From Firmicutes bacterium UBA1702 (GTDB taxonomy: Bacteria > Bacillota > Clostridia > Peptostreptococcales > Anaerovoracaceae), in assembly GCA_002320005.1 (NCBI GenBank), contig DCJK01000007.1, positions 1 to 25,851 of the forward strand: a stretch of 25,851 nucleotides of DNA, read 5' to 3'. Below, piece after piece: positions 1 through 7,272 of this stretch. Position numbers and translations under genes: made by a program. Below the pieces are notes generated by a model that was not told the DNA's origin, did not search any database, and saw only the letters and a list, made by a program, of their open reading frames with translations. The stretch's first letter is position 1; every line of letters begins with the position of its first letter.

Positions 1-1934
1 GAATGTTTCTCCATATATTCAGACATGTCTATACGAATCATGTTCTTTTCCGTGTCAAAAAGCGCCTCCGAGAGAGCCTTTGCAAGTTCCGTCTTACCTA
101 CACCTGTAGGGCCCAGAAAAATGAACGAACCTATAGGTCTGTTCTCATCTTTAAGACCTGCTCTTGCCCTTAGAATTGCTTCTGAGACGGCTTTTACGCC
201 CTCATCCTGACCGATTACTCTCTTATGAAGAATTTCCGGCAGCCTGAGAAGTTTTTCTCTTTCGCTTTCCACCAGCTTGCTTACAGGGATTCCTGTCCAG
301 CCGGAAATAACTTCGGCAATTTCTTCTTCAGTGACCTCTTCTTTGAGAAGTCTTTCTTCATCTCCGGCTGCTGCCTTTTCTTTTTCTTCTTCAAGTTTCT
401 TTTCGAGTTCAGGCAAAGTTCCGTACTTAAGTTGTGCCAGCTTTTCCAGATCGTAGTTTCTCTCAGCCTCTTCCATCTGGTGCTTTACTTCTTCTATCTG
501 CTGCTTTGTTCCTTTGACTTCAGCAATGGTTTTCTTTTCATTTTCCCACTTTGCCCTCATGAGAGCATCTTCTTCCTTGAGGGAAGCAAGCTCTTTTTCC
601 AGTGCCGCCAGTCTTGCCATGGAACCTTTATCTGTCTCTTTGCCAAGAGCCTGTTTTTCTATTTCCAGCTGCATTATCTTTCTGGAGATCTCGTCCAGTT
701 CCTGCGGCATGCTGTCTATCTCGGTTCTGATTCTTGCCGCTGCCTCGTCCATAAGGTCTATGGCTTTATCCGGCAGGAATCTGTCACTGATATATCTGTC
801 AGATAAAGTTGCACATGCAATCAGCGCATTATCAGTTATTCTTACACCATGATGAATCTCAAAGCGCTCCTTGAGGCCTCTCAGTATGGAGATGGTATCT
901 TCAACTGTAGGCTGATCCACAAGAACCTTCTGGAATCTTCTTTCGAGAGCAGCATCTTTTTCGATATATTTTCTGTACTCGTCAAGAGTTGTTGCACCTA
1001 TGCAGTGAAGTTCTCCTCTGGCAAGTTTCGGTTTCAGCAGATTTCCGGCATCCATAGAGCCTTCTGTTCTGCCTGCTCCTACGATATTGTGAATCTCATC
1101 TATGAAGAGTATGATTCTTCCTTCGGATTTCTCCACTTCATTGAGAACAGCTTTCAGCCTTTCTTCAAACTCACCACGGAACTTGGCTCCTGCAATAAGC
1201 GCGCCCATATCCAGTGCAAAAATGGTTTTATCCTTTAATCCTTCCGGAACATCGCCGTTTACAATTCGCTGGGCCAGTCCCTCAACTACGGCGGTTTTAC
1301 CTACACCCGGCTCGCCTATGAGTACAGGATTGTTTTTTGTTCTTCTGGACAGTATCTGAATGGCATGGCGGATTTCTGCATCTCTGCCGATTACTGGATC
1401 AAGCTTTCCTTCTCTAGCCATCTCCACCAGATCTCTTCCGTATTTGGTCAGCGCGTCGTAATTGTCTTCAGGATTCTGACTTGTCACTCTCTGATTCCCC
1501 CTTACTTTTGACAGAGCTGACAGGAAATTATCTCTGGTTATTCCGAACTTTGCAAATATGGCTGCGCTTGGCGTCTTTTTCTCATCCAGAAGTGCCAGAT
1601 AAAGGTGTTCAACGCTTACATATTCGTCCTTGAACTGCTCTGCAATCTTCTCGGCATTCATCAGAATCTGCGAAAGCCTTCTGGAAGAGTACATGTTATC
1701 AGCATTTCCCATTACCTTCGGCAGTTTTTCCATTTCTTCCTGTAGATCTGCAATCATTGCAGTGACATCAACCTTATTATATTGCAGAAGTTTCGGAATC
1801 AGGCCATCCTTCTGCATAAGTAGCGCCAGATGAAGGTGCTCCCCATCCAGCATCTGATGACCTTCTGAAATAGCTATATTCTGGCAGTCCATAATGGCGG
1901 ACTGTGCATTCTGTGTATATTTTTCTATATTCAT
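1..1934 (-). CDS. clpB: ATP-dependent disaggregase chaperone ClpB (cut by window start)
   Basis: ClpB is a hexameric AAA+ chaperone of the cytoplasm that works with DnaK to extract polypeptides from aggregates. About 644 of the usual 860 or so residues are present; the C-terminal end lies beyond base 1. In order: a Clp N-terminal double repeat (about 1-145), the first AAA+ domain with Walker A GEPGVGKT at 207-214 and a FIDEIHN Walker B, a charged coiled-coil middle domain (about 400-540), and the start of the second AAA+ domain with Walker A GPTGVGKT at about 609-616. The long middle domain separates it from ClpC, ClpE and ClpA. The ATG at 1934 is preceded by an AGGGGA ribosome site. It is transcribed alone, behind a terminator, a CIRCE site and a promoter, so heat-shock control by HrcA is expected. 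Identity is secure. Confidence 0.97.
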   Translation of the reverse strand, partial: MNIEKYTQNAQSAIMDCQNIAISEGHQMLDGEHLHLALLMQKDGLIPKLLQYNKVDVTAMIADLQEEMEKLPKVMGNADNMYSSRRLSQILMNAEKIAEQFKDEYVSVEHLYLALLDEKKTPSAAIFAKFGITRDNFLSALSKVRGNQRVTSQNPEDNYDALTKYGRDLVEMAREGKLDPVIGRDAEIRHAIQILSRRTKNNPVLIGEPGVGKTAVVEGLAQRIVNGDVPEGLKDKTIFALDMGALIAGAKFRGEFEERLKAVLNEVEKSEGRIILFIDEIHNIVGAGRTEGSMDAGNLLKPKLARGELHCIGATTLDEYRKYIEKDAALERRFQKVLVDQPTVEDTISILRGLKERFEIHHGVRITDNALIACATLSDRYISDRFLPDKAIDLMDEAAARIRTEIDSMPQELDEISRKIMQLEIEKQALGKETDKGSMARLAALEKELASLKEEDALMRAKWENEKKTIAEVKGTKQQIEEVKHQMEEAERNYDLEKLAQLKYGTLPELEKKLEEEKEKAAAGDEERLLKEEVTEEEIAEVISGWTGIPVSKLVESEREKLLRLPEILHKRVIGQDEGVKAVSEAILRARAGLKDENRPIGSFIFLGPTGVGKTELAKALSEALFDTEKNMIRIDMSEYMEKH

Positions 1935-1963
1935 AAACTCATCCCCTTTCCGTTTACAAATAT

Positions 1964-1992
1964 ATATTACACCTGCTGAAAACAAATGTAAA
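1964..1992 (-). promoter_or_regulatory. Predicted sigma-A promoter of clpB
   Basis: On the minus strand there is a -35 TTTACA (1987-1992), a 17-nt spacer and a -10 TAATAT (1964-1969), about 30 nt upstream of the clpB ATG. Hexamers and spacing fit the housekeeping consensus. The CIRCE element ends 8 nt upstream of the -35, so a bound repressor would sit at the upstream edge of the polymerase footprint. Confidence 0.65.
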
Positions 1993-2000
1993 GAACTTTT

Positions 2001-2027
2001 TTGGCACTCACTAAAAAAGAGTGCTAA
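2001..2027 (-). promoter_or_regulatory. CIRCE element (HrcA operator) upstream of clpB
   Basis: The element reads TTGGCACTC, then nine bases, then GAGTGCTAA. The known CIRCE consensus is TTAGCACTC-N9-GAGTGCTAA, so 17 of 18 arm positions match and the spacer is exactly nine. HrcA binds this site and represses class I heat-shock genes. It lies between the M50 terminator and the clpB promoter, so clpB is the only plausible target. Confidence 0.93.
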
Positions 2028-2066
2028 TAATTTATTCTTGCAACCTGCTTCTGCCCTTTTTGAATC

Positions 2067-2099
2067 TGATAAAAACAGCTGCCCTTGCCGGACAGCTGT
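2067..2099 (-). terminator. Rho-independent terminator of the M50 protease gene
   Basis: On the minus strand, ACAGCTGTCC, loop GGCAA and GGGCAGCTGT form a 10-bp stem with one G-U pair, followed by a run of T. It starts 6 nt after the stop codon of the M50 gene and insulates clpB from it. Confidence 0.88.
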
Positions 2100-2104
2100 A
2101 AACC

Positions 2105-2821
2105 TTAAAAAAGGAGATTCATGAAGAAATCCATTGCCGGTGTTAATATCCTATCCACAATATTGAATATTATAAGCACCATAAGAATAAGGAATCCGTT
2201 GCGGTAAACCGTATCAAACCAGCTGTATTTCTGAAGATTGAAGATCTGTGTCAGCACGCCGAAGCCGTCAAGAGGCGGAACCGGCAGCAAATTAAATATC
2301 ATGAGCATTATATTTATGGCTACTATATAATAGAGTATATAGAAAAATATCTCCGTAATTCCGCTAAAATACCATCCGTTAGCATTTATTAGAAGTTTCA
2401 GTGCCAGTGACGCCACCAGTGCAATTATAAAGTTTGTCACCACTCCTGCCATGGCAACCAGAAGTTCATCTCTCCTTCTGTGCTTATAATACATCGGATT
2501 TATTTCCACCGGCTGTCCCCACCCGAAGCCGGCAAAGAACAATGCAAGAAAGCCTATTGGGTCAATGTGCCTTATGGGATTGAGAGAAAGCCTTCCCTGA
2601 AGCTTCGGAGTAGGATCTCCGAGCCAGTATGATACATAACCATGTGCTGCCTCGTGGAAAGTCAGCCCTATGATTATGGCCGGAAGAAGCAGTAGCTGAG
2701 TATACAGCCACTCTCCCAGACTCTGGTTTGAAGAAAGCATCTTGTTTACCAGAAGCACCGCTATTATTATGAGTATTGCCGGATTTACATTTCTAAACAT
2801 TCTTTTAAAGCTGTCTTTCAT
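2105..2821 (-). CDS. M50 family (site-2 protease-like) membrane metalloprotease
   Basis: This is a 238-residue polytopic membrane protein of the M50 zinc metalloprotease family, which cleaves substrates within or next to the membrane. The zinc motif HEAAH is at 56-60 in a hydrophobic helix. A second conserved segment, AMAGVVTNF, is at 123-131. The third-ligand motif NLLPVPPLDG is at 177-186. Hydrophobic segments near 14-27, 41-58, 85-100, 121-145, 155-181 and 207-222 suggest about six membrane helices. There is no PDZ domain (unlike RseP) and no CBS domain. It fits the small YwhC-like group better than SpoIVFB. The ATG has an AGAGGT ribosome site. It is a single-gene unit, divergent from the LysM gene and followed by a terminator. 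The substrate cannot be told from sequence. Confidence 0.9.
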   Translation of the reverse strand: MKDSFKRMFRNVNPAILIIIAVLLVNKMLSSNQSLGEWLYTQLLLLPAIIIGLTFHEAAHGYVSYWLGDPTPKLQGRLSLNPIRHIDPIGFLALFFAGFGWGQPVEINPMYYKHRRRDELLVAMAGVVTNFIIALVASLALKLLINANGWYFSGITEIFFYILYYIVAINIMLMIFNLLPVPPLDGFGVLTQIFNLQKYSWFDTVYRNGFLILMVLIIFNIVDRILTPAMDFFMNLLF

Positions 2822-2853
2822 CTCTGTACCTCTTTTGTTAAAATATATGGGCT

Positions 2854-2882
2854 ATTTTATCACATTTTCTCATGAGTTTAAA
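2854..2882 (-). promoter_or_regulatory. Predicted promoter of the M50 protease gene
   Basis: A minus-strand -35 TTTAAA (2877-2882), a 17-nt spacer and a -10 TAAAAT (2854-2859) with the TGn extended -10 lie about 32 nt upstream of the start codon. The -35 is only a 4 of 6 match, so this is a moderate call. Confidence 0.45.
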
Positions 2883-2975
2883 TATTATATTGTAAGAAAG
2901 TCGGCTGCGCCGATTGCATCTTCAGCAGTAGGCTTTCTTGTTATTCCGGAAATATCACGCCGGTATTTCCTACAT

Positions 2976-2998
2976 AATAAAAACGAGGCATCTGCCTC
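2976..2998 (-). terminator. Small hairpin with T tract, possible weak terminator in the divergent intergenic region
   Basis: GAGGC-AGAT-GCCTC followed by GTTTTTATT is terminator-like on the minus strand. No minus-strand gene lies just upstream of it. It could stop readthrough toward the M50 gene, or act as a 5' UTR hairpin just upstream of the LysM ribosome site. The rest of 2822-3017 holds the M50 promoter and short inverted repeats. I see no convincing plus-strand promoter for the LysM gene. Confidence 0.3.
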
Positions 2999-3017
2999 AT
3001 CCTGAAAGGTGGTTTTT

Positions 3018-3368
3018 ATGAATACATCTCTTGTTTGCATCGATGTTTACACAATCAGTGAGGGTGACACACTCTATTCCATTGCCGAAAAGTACGATCT
3101 TCCGGTGAGTCTACTTATGAAGGTCAACGGTATCGACAATCCCTACAGCCTCCGTATAGGAACCAGACTATGCATACCTGGTACCGAAGATCAGCTTCCA
3201 CAGTCTCCAAAAGAATGTTTTGAGACGCACATAGTCGCTCCCGGCGACACCCTTTATCTTATTGCAAAAAAGCACGGAATACGCCTTGATAATCTGATGA
3301 GAGCAAATCCGTCCATAGACCCTTATAACATGCTTATCGGTACAGAATTATGTATTCCGATAGAATGA
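3018..3368 (+). CDS. Small protein with two LysM domains
   Basis: The 116-residue product is almost entirely two LysM modules, at about 9-55 and 69-116. Each has the YxIxxGDTL start and ends in LCIP. LysM binds N-acetylglucosamine-containing glycans such as peptidoglycan. There is no signal peptide, membrane helix or catalytic domain. In spore formers, LysM proteins without signal peptides include mother-cell proteins that sit at the spore cortex or coat, so a spore role is possible but unproved. The start is the ATG at 3018, placed 5 nt after AAAGGTGG; an in-frame GTG at 3009 lies inside that ribosome site and is unlikely. It is one of two plus-strand genes here, divergent from the M50 gene, and ends at a shared terminator. 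Confidence 0.85.
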   Translation: MNTSLVCIDVYTISEGDTLYSIAEKYDLPVSLLMKVNGIDNPYSLRIGTRLCIPGTEDQLPQSPKECFETHIVAPGDTLYLIAKKHGIRLDNLMRANPSIDPYNMLIGTELCIPIE

Positions 3369-3377
3369 TATGAAATC

Positions 3378-3419
3378 AAAAAGCGGCAACCCCTATAAAA
3401 TGGGGTTCCGCCTTTATTT
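3378..3419. terminator. Bidirectional rho-independent terminator between convergent genes
   Basis: A 10-bp stem with one bulge (GCGGcAACCCC with GGGGTTCCGC, 3383-3411) has a T-rich tail on the plus strand (CTTTATTT) and TTTTTGATTT on the minus strand. It separates the plus-strand LysM gene from the convergent six-gene envelope operon. Confidence 0.88.
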
Positions 3420-3422
3420 ATG

Positions 3423-4157
3423 CTAATAATAAAATCCGGTATTAGGGTCAGAATACTCTTTCACTCTGTCTTCATAAGCATTTTCTGCGGCTTCAGAGAA
3501 GGCTATTTCGGCGCTGTTGCACATGAGTGCCTCTTTTATGAACCATCTTGTAAACGGCGGGTTAAGTACCAGCAAAGGTCCGATGATATATGTGGCAAAG
3601 AAATTATTTATTCTTATTCCTTCTCCCTTTACGCCAGGGTTAAGCCCGTCTCCCCTTTCTGTTTCAAAAAGCTCATTATTATAATTTTCTCCATAAGCAT
3701 ATCCGAAAACACTTTTGAATCCCACTATTTTAATTGGAGATTCCTTTTCTCCGGCTTTAAACTCTCCCAGATACAATGAGTTGAATCTCTTGCGTGCCTT
3801 TCTTCTGGCAGTAAGATCCAGGATTCCAAGGCCGTCTGCTACCTTTTCATCTTCCTCATATATATCTTTGCAGAAAACTTCAAGCGCATTGCCTGTAATA
3901 AGAAAGCTGACTCCGTCTTCAATACACCGGTGTATTCTTTCCTTGTATTTTGACAGGGCTTCAATGGCCATAATCTGACCTTGCTCAGTAGTGGTTCCCA
4001 TGTATATCAGGTCCGGTTTCTCCGTCAGGAAAAGCGGCTGCTCCTTAAGTCCGGTATTGACTATTTCCGCTTCCGGCAGACAGTCTTTCAGATATTTTAT
4101 ATTAAATAAATCTCCGTACAGATTGCATATCTCCGGAAATAATACTTCTATCTTCAC
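3423..4157 (-). CDS. GatD-like protein A (type 1 glutamine amidotransferase fold, catalytic residues missing)
   Basis: This 244-residue protein matches GatD, the glutaminase half of lipid II isoglutaminyl synthase: LYGDLFNIKYLK at the N terminus, GLGILDL at 109-115, and ATYIIGPLLVLNP near 188-200. In GatD the nucleophile sits in an ICGG motif and the His in TYLHGP. Here these read ITGN (Thr88) and TYIIGP (Ile192), so both catalytic residues are absent. The ENHGGRT segment of GatD is also replaced (FKSVFGYAYG). The start is GTG at 4157, overlapping the MurT-like A stop by 4 nt, with AGAGGTG upstream; the overlap suggests coupled translation of partners. It likely binds its MurT-like neighbour as a structural or regulatory subunit, or the pair uses free ammonia or another amine. 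Fold assignment is confident; function is open. Confidence 0.82.
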   Translation of the reverse strand: MKIEVLFPEICNLYGDLFNIKYLKDCLPEAEIVNTGLKEQPLFLTEKPDLIYMGTTTEQGQIMAIEALSKYKERIHRCIEDGVSFLITGNALEVFCKDIYEEDEKVADGLGILDLTARRKARKRFNSLYLGEFKAGEKESPIKIVGFKSVFGYAYGENYNNELFETERGDGLNPGVKGEGIRINNFFATYIIGPLLVLNPPFTRWFIKEALMCNSAEIAFSEAAENAYEDRVKEYSDPNTGFYY

Positions 4158-5533
4158 TGCCTGTCACCTCTTTCTGTAATCACCTTCTTGATATTCTCAA
4201 CTACCCTGCTTCCTAATGCTATGGAGTCCGTACCATAAAATACATAGATGCTTTCTCCGGGATATAACCGCAATGATGACGGTGCCTCCAGCTCCTTCTC
4301 CACAAATGTGAGTTTTTCATCAGGAAGTCCTGCCAGTTTCAGTCTGAGATAGTAGTCCTTTGCTCTTGGTCCGGTAACGATTATATTCTTTATATCCTCT
4401 TTATTGAGGAATTCAAAATCGGCATCGTAAAGCCAGCAGATATTCTCAGACCAGTGCTTTGTATCTCCCAGACAGTTCATCATAAGAATAAGTTCTTTTG
4501 TACCAGGCCTGCCGGAAACATAATCAAAAGCTCTCGATGCCCCCAGAGCATTTTTGTCTTTAGACATCTGACGTACGATTTTGTACCCACCAGCTTCCTG
4601 CTCACTGAATCTGCTCTTGACTATTTCCACTTTTTCCAGCAGTGCGCATATCTTTTCTCGCCGGTATCCAAGCTCTCTGAAAAGAGATACTACAGCCAAC
4701 ACATTGTATATGTTGAAGATACTGTCATTGAGTAATCTGTAAGTGCATGAAACTCCGCTGTCACTGATTTCCATGGTCATTGACTCTGTATTCACATTTT
4801 TACCTACATAGTCACATTCAGGTGAGCTGAATCCACATTCCGGACACAGTGCCTTGCCGATATGATGATATCTCACATGACTGTACCGAAGCCTGCCTGC
4901 ACACTTGGGGCATATCTGCATATCATTGATGAGGTTTATGCACTCATTTATGTCAGTGTCCATGGATTCGATGCCGAAATATTTTCTACTGTTTGACGGT
5001 GCTATTCCCGATGCAATGAGGTCATCGCCGTTTATAAGCAGTTTTGTTTCCTTCGGTATTTCTTCCGTAAGTATCCTTGCAATGTACTGTGGGTGTCCGT
5101 TTCGCATAATGGAATCCCTGGTGAGATTGTTTATGAGAAGTATCTCCGGTTTTACATATGGGAAAATCAGAGGCGCCGAACGTTCATCTATTTCCAGAAG
5201 AGCACTGTCATACCTGCATTTTCCCCATATGTTCACACCGTTTATCAGTGCCGTCGAAATACCCGAATCTATATTGGATCCAAGATTATTATTGAGCACA
5301 ATCTTCCCGTCGGCTCTGAACATGTCTATGGCCAGATTACAGACTGTGGTTTTCCCGTTGGTTCCCGTAACTCCTATAATATGGCGCGGCTTTTGTATAT
5401 GCCTGAGGAAATCAGGGCATATTTTAAGTGCCACGACCCCCGGAAAATTTGTGCCATTATGTTTTGTAATTTTAAGTGCTACAACTGACAGCTTTGCTGC
5501 CCATAAAGCAACTGTAAATCTTAATTTGCTCAT
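4154..5533 (-). CDS. MurT-like Mur ligase A (DUF1727 C-terminal domain)
   Basis: This 459-residue protein matches MurT, the ATP-dependent synthetase half of the enzyme that amidates D-Glu of lipid II. It has the P-loop GTNGKT at 57-62, a MurT-type zinc ribbon inserted in the central domain (Cys208, Cys211, Cys230, Cys233) and a C-terminal DUF1727 region ending in a WLYDADFE segment. The usual NP and ADGRD motifs of that region are changed: KNALGAS appears in place of KNPAG, and HWSEN occupies the Asp-rich stretch. NNLTRD and NGHP replace the NLFRD and YGE of standard MurT. The N terminus lines up with MurT-like B, which supports the ATG at 5533, although the nearest AAGGAG lies 24 nt upstream, unusually far. 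The paired gene GatD-like A overlaps it. The substrate may differ from D-isoglutamate. Confidence 0.85.
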   Translation of the reverse strand: MSKLRFTVALWAAKLSVVALKITKHNGTNFPGVVALKICPDFLRHIQKPRHIIGVTGTNGKTTVCNLAIDMFRADGKIVLNNNLGSNIDSGISTALINGVNIWGKCRYDSALLEIDERSAPLIFPYVKPEILLINNLTRDSIMRNGHPQYIARILTEEIPKETKLLINGDDLIASGIAPSNSRKYFGIESMDTDINECINLINDMQICPKCAGRLRYSHVRYHHIGKALCPECGFSSPECDYVGKNVNTESMTMEISDSGVSCTYRLLNDSIFNIYNVLAVVSLFRELGYRREKICALLEKVEIVKSRFSEQEAGGYKIVRQMSKDKNALGASRAFDYVSGRPGTKELILMMNCLGDTKHWSENICWLYDADFEFLNKEDIKNIIVTGPRAKDYYLRLKLAGLPDEKLTFVEKELEAPSSLRLYPGESIYVFYGTDSIALGSRVVENIKKVITERGDRQ

Positions 5534-5564
5534 TGAATTATCAGACCCGAAAGCCCGTCTCCTT

Positions 5565-6557
5565 TTATTTTAGTGCTTCCATCATTACTCCGTAGGTTCC
5601 CAGATTAAGTTTAGGATACTGAGTAACGTCCTGTCCCGGATAACTGTTTCCTTCTATCAGAAGCGGACCTTTTTCTTTGCTTATGGCCACATCCCAACCT
5701 ACATATCTTATTTGAGGCACTTCTTTTGCAGCTTCCGCAACCATGGCTCTGGCCTCGTCCCACATAGGTATTTTAAATCCTTTGATTACTGTTCCCGTAT
5801 CGGGGTGTTTCACAAAGTTGCTTCTGAACTTGTCATATCCGTCAGTCATAAGCGTTCCGGTATTAACATCCAGCATCGAAGATATTCCTCCGCTGTTAAA
5901 GTTGTCCACAACATTGCTTCCCTGTCCCATTCTGACGCATCCTGCCACAAAGCTGACCTTATCTCCGTTGAGAATTGTAATTACCCTTATGGTATTTACA
6001 GAGCCGCTGGAAAGCATCGCCATGGTATCATCCTGCACTACCACTTCTTCCACCAGATATGCTTTGTTTGCCACAAGCATGTCATATAATTTCTCCGGTT
6101 CATAATCATCTGTGGCATAGATGTCTATCCCTCTTCCGCAGCACTGGTCAAGAGGTTTTGCTATGATTTTTTTCTTTCCTTTCAGGAATTCCGTGAACTG
6201 AGGCAGGTTGTCCTTGAGCAGCATCCAGTCTCTCTTTAAATACTTATTAAACCGCTCATTAAACACCGCTTTATCTTCAAAATATACAGCATAGCTCTGA
6301 TCGTTAAGCTGCTTTACCAGATTATTGTTTTTAGAAATTGTAAGCACATTGGCTCTTTCCTTTGCATTCATGTCAAACATGGCAAAAGTTTCATAGTCAA
6401 TGTAGCCCGACCCATATTTGGCTGTACAGAATAGGCAGTCTGCAAGGTTTATAAGCCACGACCTGTTATTCATGCTGCTTACCCGCTTTGCTGAATCTAT
6501 AAAGCCTTTGTAATTGGCATCTTTCATTCTTTTTAACAGAAATCTTAAGTTAATCAT
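5565..6557 (-). CDS. ATP-grasp family ligase (sugar-transfer-associated type)
   Basis: This 330-residue protein has an ATP-grasp core. A phosphate-contacting Lys lies in KKIIAKPLDQCCGRGI near 148-163, an adenine-loop segment AYLVEEVVVQ follows, and the C-terminal metal-binding part contains VGWDVAISKEKGPLLIEGN, where the Glu-x-Asn is the usual metal ligand pair. The TIRVITI and GxGxxxDNFNSGG segments are typical of the ATP-grasp group linked to polysaccharide and peptide-modification loci. Such enzymes join a carboxylate to an amine through an acyl phosphate. There is no signal peptide or membrane helix, so it acts in the cytoplasm. It sits between the two MurT/GatD-like pairs, 13 nt after one and 31 nt before the other, with a GGAG ribosome site. 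A shared peptide or envelope-precursor ligation pathway is an inference. The substrate is unknown. Confidence 0.8.
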   Translation of the reverse strand: MINLRFLLKRMKDANYKGFIDSAKRVSSMNNRSWLINLADCLFCTAKYGSGYIDYETFAMFDMNAKERANVLTISKNNNLVKQLNDQSYAVYFEDKAVFNERFNKYLKRDWMLLKDNLPQFTEFLKGKKKIIAKPLDQCCGRGIDIYATDDYEPEKLYDMLVANKAYLVEEVVVQDDTMAMLSSGSVNTIRVITILNGDKVSFVAGCVRMGQGSNVVDNFNSGGISSMLDVNTGTLMTDGYDKFRSNFVKHPDTGTVIKGFKIPMWDEARAMVAEAAKEVPQIRYVGWDVAISKEKGPLLIEGNSYPGQDVTQYPKLNLGTYGVMMEALK

Positions 6558-6570
6558 TGCTTTTCTCCGT

Positions 6571-7272
6571 CTATTTTATAGTTCTTCTTAATTCTTTAAG
6601 CCTGTACTCATATGCTTCAAGTATTTCCTTTTCAAAGCACAGCTTATCATCCAATCCCATAGTTGAAAGGAGCTGCTTTGCAAAATATGGATTAAGTATA
6701 AGGAACGGTCCCAGAGAATATGTTGCAAAGAAGTTTTTTACATGAATTCCTTCTTTTTTTGTTTCTTTATTCATGCCTATTCCCTTTTCTATGTTTATGA
6801 AGCAATTTTGAAATTCCCCATATGCAAAGGAGAACTGGCTGCGGTGGCCCATAAGCGTAAGATCCTCATGCTTGCCTATAAACTGAGAATTATGACGGTC
6901 CTTTTTCATATAGCGCTCCGAGTAAAAGTCAAAAATACCCAAAGCTTCTATAACTCTGTCTTCATCCTTGATGTAGTTCCCGAAAATCTCAACGGAATTG
7001 CCTGTTATCAGAAAAATCACGTTTTTGTCTATCAGTTCTTTTATTCTTTCTTTATATGGTTTGAGAATTTCTATTATTATTTCCTGTTTTCGCTCTGTGG
7101 TGCATCCCAGATAAACCATATCCACGCCTTCTTTTACAAAGGCAGGGATATCTCTGTGGTTGGTCTCTATGACTTCAATATTATCTGGATTGCTTCTTTT
7201 TAGATATTCTACATTGTAGCTCTCACCATAAATGTTACAAAGCTCCGGAAAAAGCAGTTCTATTTTTTTCAT
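6571..7272 (-). CDS. GatD-like protein B (type 1 glutamine amidotransferase fold, catalytic residues missing)
   Basis: This is a 233-residue paralogue of GatD-like A. They share the N-terminal pattern (LLFPELCNIYG here), the ITGNSVEIF segment, LGIFDFYSER and FFATYSLGPFLILNP. As in A, the expected nucleophile Cys is Thr (Thr90) and the expected His is a hydrophobic residue (Leu187). The shared Thr and following Asn suggest the loss predates the duplication or was selected, and is not random decay. The reading frame is intact, with no stop or frameshift. The ATG overlaps the MurT-like B stop in an ATGA and is preceded by GGAGGA. It probably forms a complex with MurT-like B. A function as an active glutaminase is unlikely from sequence. 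Confidence 0.82.
   Translation of the reverse strand: MKKIELLFPELCNIYGESYNVEYLKRSNPDNIEVIETNHRDIPAFVKEGVDMVYLGCTTERKQEIIIEILKPYKERIKELIDKNVIFLITGNSVEIFGNYIKDEDRVIEALGIFDFYSERYMKKDRHNSQFIGKHEDLTLMGHRSQFSFAYGEFQNCFINIEKGIGMNKETKKEGIHVKNFFATYSLGPFLILNPYFAKQLLSTMGLDDKLCFEKEILEAYEYRLKELRRTIK

Noticed and set aside
225..1359. Long open frames on the plus strand opposite clpB
   Set aside because: Their translations are Phe/Ser-rich with no known domain, and they lie opposite a clear ClpB frame; they are antisense shadows.
2881..3000. Short minus-strand reading with a coding feel (DISGITRKPTAEDAIGAAD) in the M50/LysM gap
   Set aside because: Only about 35 codons, no start with a ribosome site, no family recognised. 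Could be a gene remnant but I cannot support it.
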